This document shows positions 61,001 to 64,000 of a stretch of DNA of 64,000 nucleotides, piece after piece; the first letter of the stretch is position 1, and each line of letters opens with the position of its first letter. The stretch is from Tropicibacter sp. Alg240-R139. GTDB taxonomy: Bacteria; Pseudomonadota; Alphaproteobacteria; Rhodobacterales; Rhodobacteraceae. Position numbers and translations under genes: made by a program. The stretch is from positions 310,001-374,000 of the forward strand of contig NZ_UNRA01000002.1 in NCBI RefSeq assembly GCF_900537075.1, written 5' to 3'. The notes under the pieces were generated by a model, which saw only the letters and a list, made by a program, of their open reading frames with translations, did no database searches and had not been told where the DNA came from.

Positions 61001-63190
61001 ATGGATCGCGCACAGATCGTTCACGAAAACTTCCTTTCTCGCGTGGCCTCCAGCGACCTTCCTCGAGGTGCAGCGCCGCGCGAGGGGTTGAGCGGGACGG
61101 ATGCGGTTGCGCTCTATCATGCGCAGGTGCTCAGTCGCGCATTGGACCGCACCAGCCGCGCGATGCAAAAAGCAGGGCAGGGGTTCTATACCATCGGCTC
61201 GTCAGGGCACGAGGGGATGGCGGCGGTGGCCCATGCGCTGCGCCCCGATGATATCGCGTTCCTGCACTACCGTGACGCGGCGTTTCAGATCGCGCGCGCC
61301 GATCAGGTGCCGGGGCAGCAGATCGCATGGGATATGTTGCTCAGCTTTGCCTGTTCGTCCGATGACCCGACTTCGGGTGGGCGGCACAAAGTGCTGGGGT
61401 CCAAGGCGTTGATGATCCCGCCGCAGACCTCGACCATAGCCAGCCATCTGCCCAAAGCGGTTGGCGCGGCCTATTCGTTGGGGTCGGCTCGTCGCCATGC
61501 GCCCGAGCATAGTGAGCTGCCTGAGGATGGGATTGCTGTTTGCACGTTTGGCGATGCGTCGGCGAACCATTCCACCGCGCAAGGGGCGATCAACACGGCC
61601 GGTTGGACTGCGATTCAGTCGGTGCCGCTGCCGCTTTTGATGGTGTGCGAGGACAACGGGATTGGCATTTCGACCAAGACCCCCAAAGGCTGGATCGAAA
61701 TGTCGATGGAGCATCGCCCAGGCATCAAGTATTTCCGCGCCAATGGCTTGGATATCTTTGAAACCTTTGCCGTGGCGCAAGAGGCCGCCGAATATGTCCG
61801 CACCCGTCGTAAGCCTGCGTTCCTGCATCTGAAAACCGTACGCCTTTACGGTCACGCGGGTGCCGACGTGCCCACCACCTATCTCAGTAAGTCCGAGGTC
61901 GAGGCGGACGAAGCCAACGATCCGCTGCTTCACTCTGTGCGCTTGCTGGACCAAGTCGGGGCGATGTCACCGGAACAAGCGCTCAAGGTTTATATCGACA
62001 CTTGCGCGCGTACCGACCGGGTCGCGGCTGAGGCCGCCAAGCGCCCACATCTGGCGGATGCTCAGGCAGTCATGGCCAGCCTGATCCCACCCAAGCGCGA
62101 TTGCAAACCCACCAACGGCCCAAGCGCCGACGAACGTGCTGGGGTCTTTGGCTCGGACATGCGGGCGATGGACGACCCTCAACCAATGAGCCGCCTGATC
62201 AACTGGGCGTTGACCGATCTGATGCTGGAACATGGCGAGATCGTCATGATGGGCGAGGATGTGGGGCGAAAGGGCGGCGTTTACGGCGTCACGCAAAAGC
62301 TGCACCAGCGGTTTGGACCTGACAGGATGATCGACACTCTGCTGGACGAGCAATCCATTCTGGGACTCGCCATCGGCATGGCGCACAATGGGTTTCTGCC
62401 GATGCCGGAAATCCAGTTCCTTGCCTATCTGCACAATGCCGAGGATCAGCTGCGGGGCGAAGCAGCGACGCTTTCGTTTTTCTCAAACGGTCAGTTCACC
62501 AACCCGATGATCCTGCGGATTGCGGGGCTGGGTTATCAAAAAGGGTTTGGCGGTCATTTCCACAACGACAACTCTTTGGCCGTCTTGAGGGATATTCCCG
62601 GCGTGATCATTGCCTGCCCCTCGAACGGCGCAGACGCGGCACAGATGATGCGCGAATGCGTGCGCCTGGCGCGCGAAGAACAGCGGGTGATCGTGTTCCT
62701 GGAACCCATCGCGCTCTACCCGATGCGCGATCTGCATGGCGCTCAGGATGGCGGCTGGATGACCCGCTATCCCTCGCCAGACCAGCGGATTGAGCTGGGA
62801 GAGGTCGGGGTGCATGGCGATGGCCTTGATCTGGCGATCGTGACTTATGGCAACGGCCACTACCTGTCGCAGCAGGCGCTGCCGGAGTTGCAGACAGCAG
62901 GGCTGAGCACCCGCATCGTCGACATGCGCTGGCTGGCGCCGTTGCCTGAACAGGCGCTGCTGGACGCGACCAAAGGCTGCAAACATGTTCTGATCGTGGA
63001 TGAATGCCGCCGCACCGGCAGCCAATCCGAGGCGCTGATGACCCTCTTTACCGAACAGAGCAACCAGTCAATTGCCCGCGTTGTGGCCGAGGACAGCTTT
63101 ATCGCTACCGGCCCCGCCTATGCCGCGCCGCTGCCATCCAAGGATGGGATCGTCGCCGCCGCGCTTTCGCTGACAGGAGGGAGCAAATGA
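61001..63190 (+). CDS. Fused E1 alpha-beta 2-oxoacid dehydrogenase
   Basis: A 729-residue thiamine diphosphate enzyme with the E1 alpha part (about 1-375; TPP loop GDASANHSTAQGAINTA near 184) fused to the E1 beta part (about 390-725; MMGEDVGRKGGVYGVT, ILRIAGLGYQKGFGGHFHND). E1 enzymes decarboxylate a 2-oxoacid and load the acyl group on a lipoyl arm. The fusion is like branched-chain oxoacid dehydrogenases. ATG 61001 follows CAGGAAAAGGTC. Its stop overlaps the acyltransferase ATG by four bases. No E2 gene is visible; it may lie beyond the window. The substrate is unknown. Confidence 0.9.
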   Translation: MDRAQIVHENFLSRVASSDLPRGAAPREGLSGTDAVALYHAQVLSRALDRTSRAMQKAGQGFYTIGSSGHEGMAAVAHALRPDDIAFLHYRDAAFQIARADQVPGQQIAWDMLLSFACSSDDPTSGGRHKVLGSKALMIPPQTSTIASHLPKAVGAAYSLGSARRHAPEHSELPEDGIAVCTFGDASANHSTAQGAINTAGWTAIQSVPLPLLMVCEDNGIGISTKTPKGWIEMSMEHRPGIKYFRANGLDIFETFAVAQEAAEYVRTRRKPAFLHLKTVRLYGHAGADVPTTYLSKSEVEADEANDPLLHSVRLLDQVGAMSPEQALKVYIDTCARTDRVAAEAAKRPHLADAQAVMASLIPPKRDCKPTNGPSADERAGVFGSDMRAMDDPQPMSRLINWALTDLMLEHGEIVMMGEDVGRKGGVYGVTQKLHQRFGPDRMIDTLLDEQSILGLAIGMAHNGFLPMPEIQFLAYLHNAEDQLRGEAATLSFFSNGQFTNPMILRIAGLGYQKGFGGHFHNDNSLAVLRDIPGVIIACPSNGADAAQMMRECVRLAREEQRVIVFLEPIALYPMRDLHGAQDGGWMTRYPSPDQRIELGEVGVHGDGLDLAIVTYGNGHYLSQQALPELQTAGLSTRIVDMRWLAPLPEQALLDATKGCKHVLIVDECRRTGSQSEALMTLFTEQSNQSIARVVAEDSFIATGPAYAAPLPSKDGIVAAALSLTGGSK

Positions 63191-64000
63191 CCCGCACAGC
63201 TGTTGTGATCTGCCCCGGACGCGGGACCTACAACAAACCCGAGCTGGGCTATCTGCACCGCCATCACGCTGGGCAAATGGACATGTTCCGCAGCTTTGAT
63301 GCGATCCGCGCTGAAAGAGGGCAGATGCCGGTCACCGAACTCGATAGCGCCAGCCGTTTCAGGGTCAGCACCTATTCACGCGGCGACGTGGCCTCGCCCT
63401 TGATCTATGCGGTCTCGCTGGCCGATGCGCGGGCATTGGCCGAAGATATCGAAGTGGTTGCAGTTACGGGCAATTCGATGGGATGGTACATCGCTCTGGC
63501 TGCTGCTGGGGCGCTGTCGCCGCAAGATGGGTTTCAGGTGGTCAACACCATGGGCACGCTGATGCAGGAACAGCTTATAGGCGGGCAATTGGTCTATCCG
63601 TTCACTGATGACACCTGGGAAAACGACCCTGCACGCAAGGCCGCGCTATTGGCCGATGTCACCCGGATCAACGCCACCCAAAGCTGCAATCTGGCGCTGT
63701 CCATTGATTTGGGAGGTATGCTGGTGTTGGCGGGAAATGAGGCGGGATTGAAAGCGTTTGAGGCCGCTCAACCCACCGTGCAAGAGCGGTTTCCGATGCG
63801 GCTGACAAATCACGCAGCGTTTCACACCGGCTTGCAAGCGCCAGTCGCGGTTGAGGGACGCGCACGTCTTTCGTCTTCACTATTCAGGCAACCTGACCGG
63901 CCGATGATTGACGGGCGAGGCAAAATCTGGTGGCCGGGAGCTTGTGACACTCAGTCGCTTTGGGCGTACACTCTGGACCATCAGGTGACCGAGACCTATG
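63187..64000 (+). CDS. Acyl carrier protein S-malonyltransferase-like protein (partial)
   Basis: The frame runs off the window with 271 codons in sight. It starts with VVICPGRGTYNKPELGYLHRHHA, has a nucleophile elbow GNSMG (Ser about 99) and a later His in NHAAFHTGLQ, the FabD-type Ser-His pair. FabD has GHSxG, so here Asn replaces His, which is a notable change. It probably loads an acyl group from CoA on an acyl carrier protein. It overlaps the E1 gene by four bases, so the two are made together. The remainder of the gene lies to the right. Confidence 0.85.
   Translation, partial: MTRTAVVICPGRGTYNKPELGYLHRHHAGQMDMFRSFDAIRAERGQMPVTELDSASRFRVSTYSRGDVASPLIYAVSLADARALAEDIEVVAVTGNSMGWYIALAAAGALSPQDGFQVVNTMGTLMQEQLIGGQLVYPFTDDTWENDPARKAALLADVTRINATQSCNLALSIDLGGMLVLAGNEAGLKAFEAAQPTVQERFPMRLTNHAAFHTGLQAPVAVEGRARLSSSLFRQPDRPMIDGRGKIWWPGACDTQSLWAYTLDHQVTETY

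Noticed and set aside
1-64000. CRISPR arrays, rRNA operons, prophage or intact transposases
   Set aside because: No regularly spaced repeats, no rRNA sequence and no phage or transposase genes were seen on either strand.

Overview
The window looks like a chromosomal segment of a marine alphaproteobacterium of the Roseobacter group (Rhodobacteraceae). This rests on the gene content (HemP pair, glycine cleavage cluster, AtuA-type acyl-CoA cluster, AGCS glycine/alanine symporter, BASS transporter), the fairly high G+C of most genes, and closely packed operons with ATGA overlaps. The genus is not fixed by anything visible.

Layout. 1-970: a tRNA-Arg(TCT) gene on the minus strand, then an AT-rich stretch with a degenerate tRNA-like sequence. 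971-6783: an accessory-looking block with a SemiSWEET, an AraC regulator, an exported ureohydrolase, an exported NylB-like serine hydrolase, an outer-membrane barrel and a DUF3299 lipoprotein-like or exported protein. It is closed by what may be an insertion-sequence end near 6854. 7017-17601: a glycine catabolism region in which lpdA, lipA, an AGCS symporter, a universal stress protein, gcvT, gcvH and gcvP all run on the minus strand, flanked by a GlxA/AraC regulator and a divergent XRE-cupin regulator. 17603-25850: PhzF with a MocR regulator, a GNAT enzyme, a molybdopterin oxidoreductase, DgoK, a thioesterase, a HAD phosphatase and hemP with a coupled unknown gene. 25917-32936: a three-domain kinase/M23/aminotransferase fusion, a 3-hydroxyisobutyrate dehydrogenase family enzyme, and a copA-cueR copper export operon with a clear CueR promoter.

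33239-39847: two TetR systems. One faces a four-gene operon (flavin monooxygenase, BASS transporter, epimerase, SDR) linked by 4-base overlaps. The other sits by a three-gene operon led by a 27-residue membrane peptide, with three copies of one operator motif. 39869-44334: a fadB/fadA-type beta-oxidation pair with a divergent AraC regulator. 44465-46800: YceI, cytochrome c, ECF sigma factor and anti-sigma factor. 46823-58337: an Atu/Liu-like acyl-CoA carboxylation cluster (two acyl-CoA dehydrogenases, TetR, AtuA, carboxylase alpha and beta subunits, hydratase, nitronate monooxygenase, TIGR03084 protein). 58545-64000: a DJ-1/PfpI protein, a double SnoaL protein, a LysR regulator, and the start of a cluster with a fused E1 alpha-beta 2-oxoacid dehydrogenase overlapping an acyltransferase that runs off the window.

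Most of the window is catabolic: glycine to one-carbon units, fatty or branched acyl-CoA oxidation and carboxylation, amide or guanidine hydrolysis. The least explained parts are the E1-acyltransferase cluster at the right edge, a structured intergenic repeat with compensatory base changes around 56.9 and 58.4 kb, the kinase/M23/aminotransferase fusion, and the TetR-controlled operon with the tiny membrane peptide. No CRISPR array, rRNA gene, intact transposase or prophage was seen.
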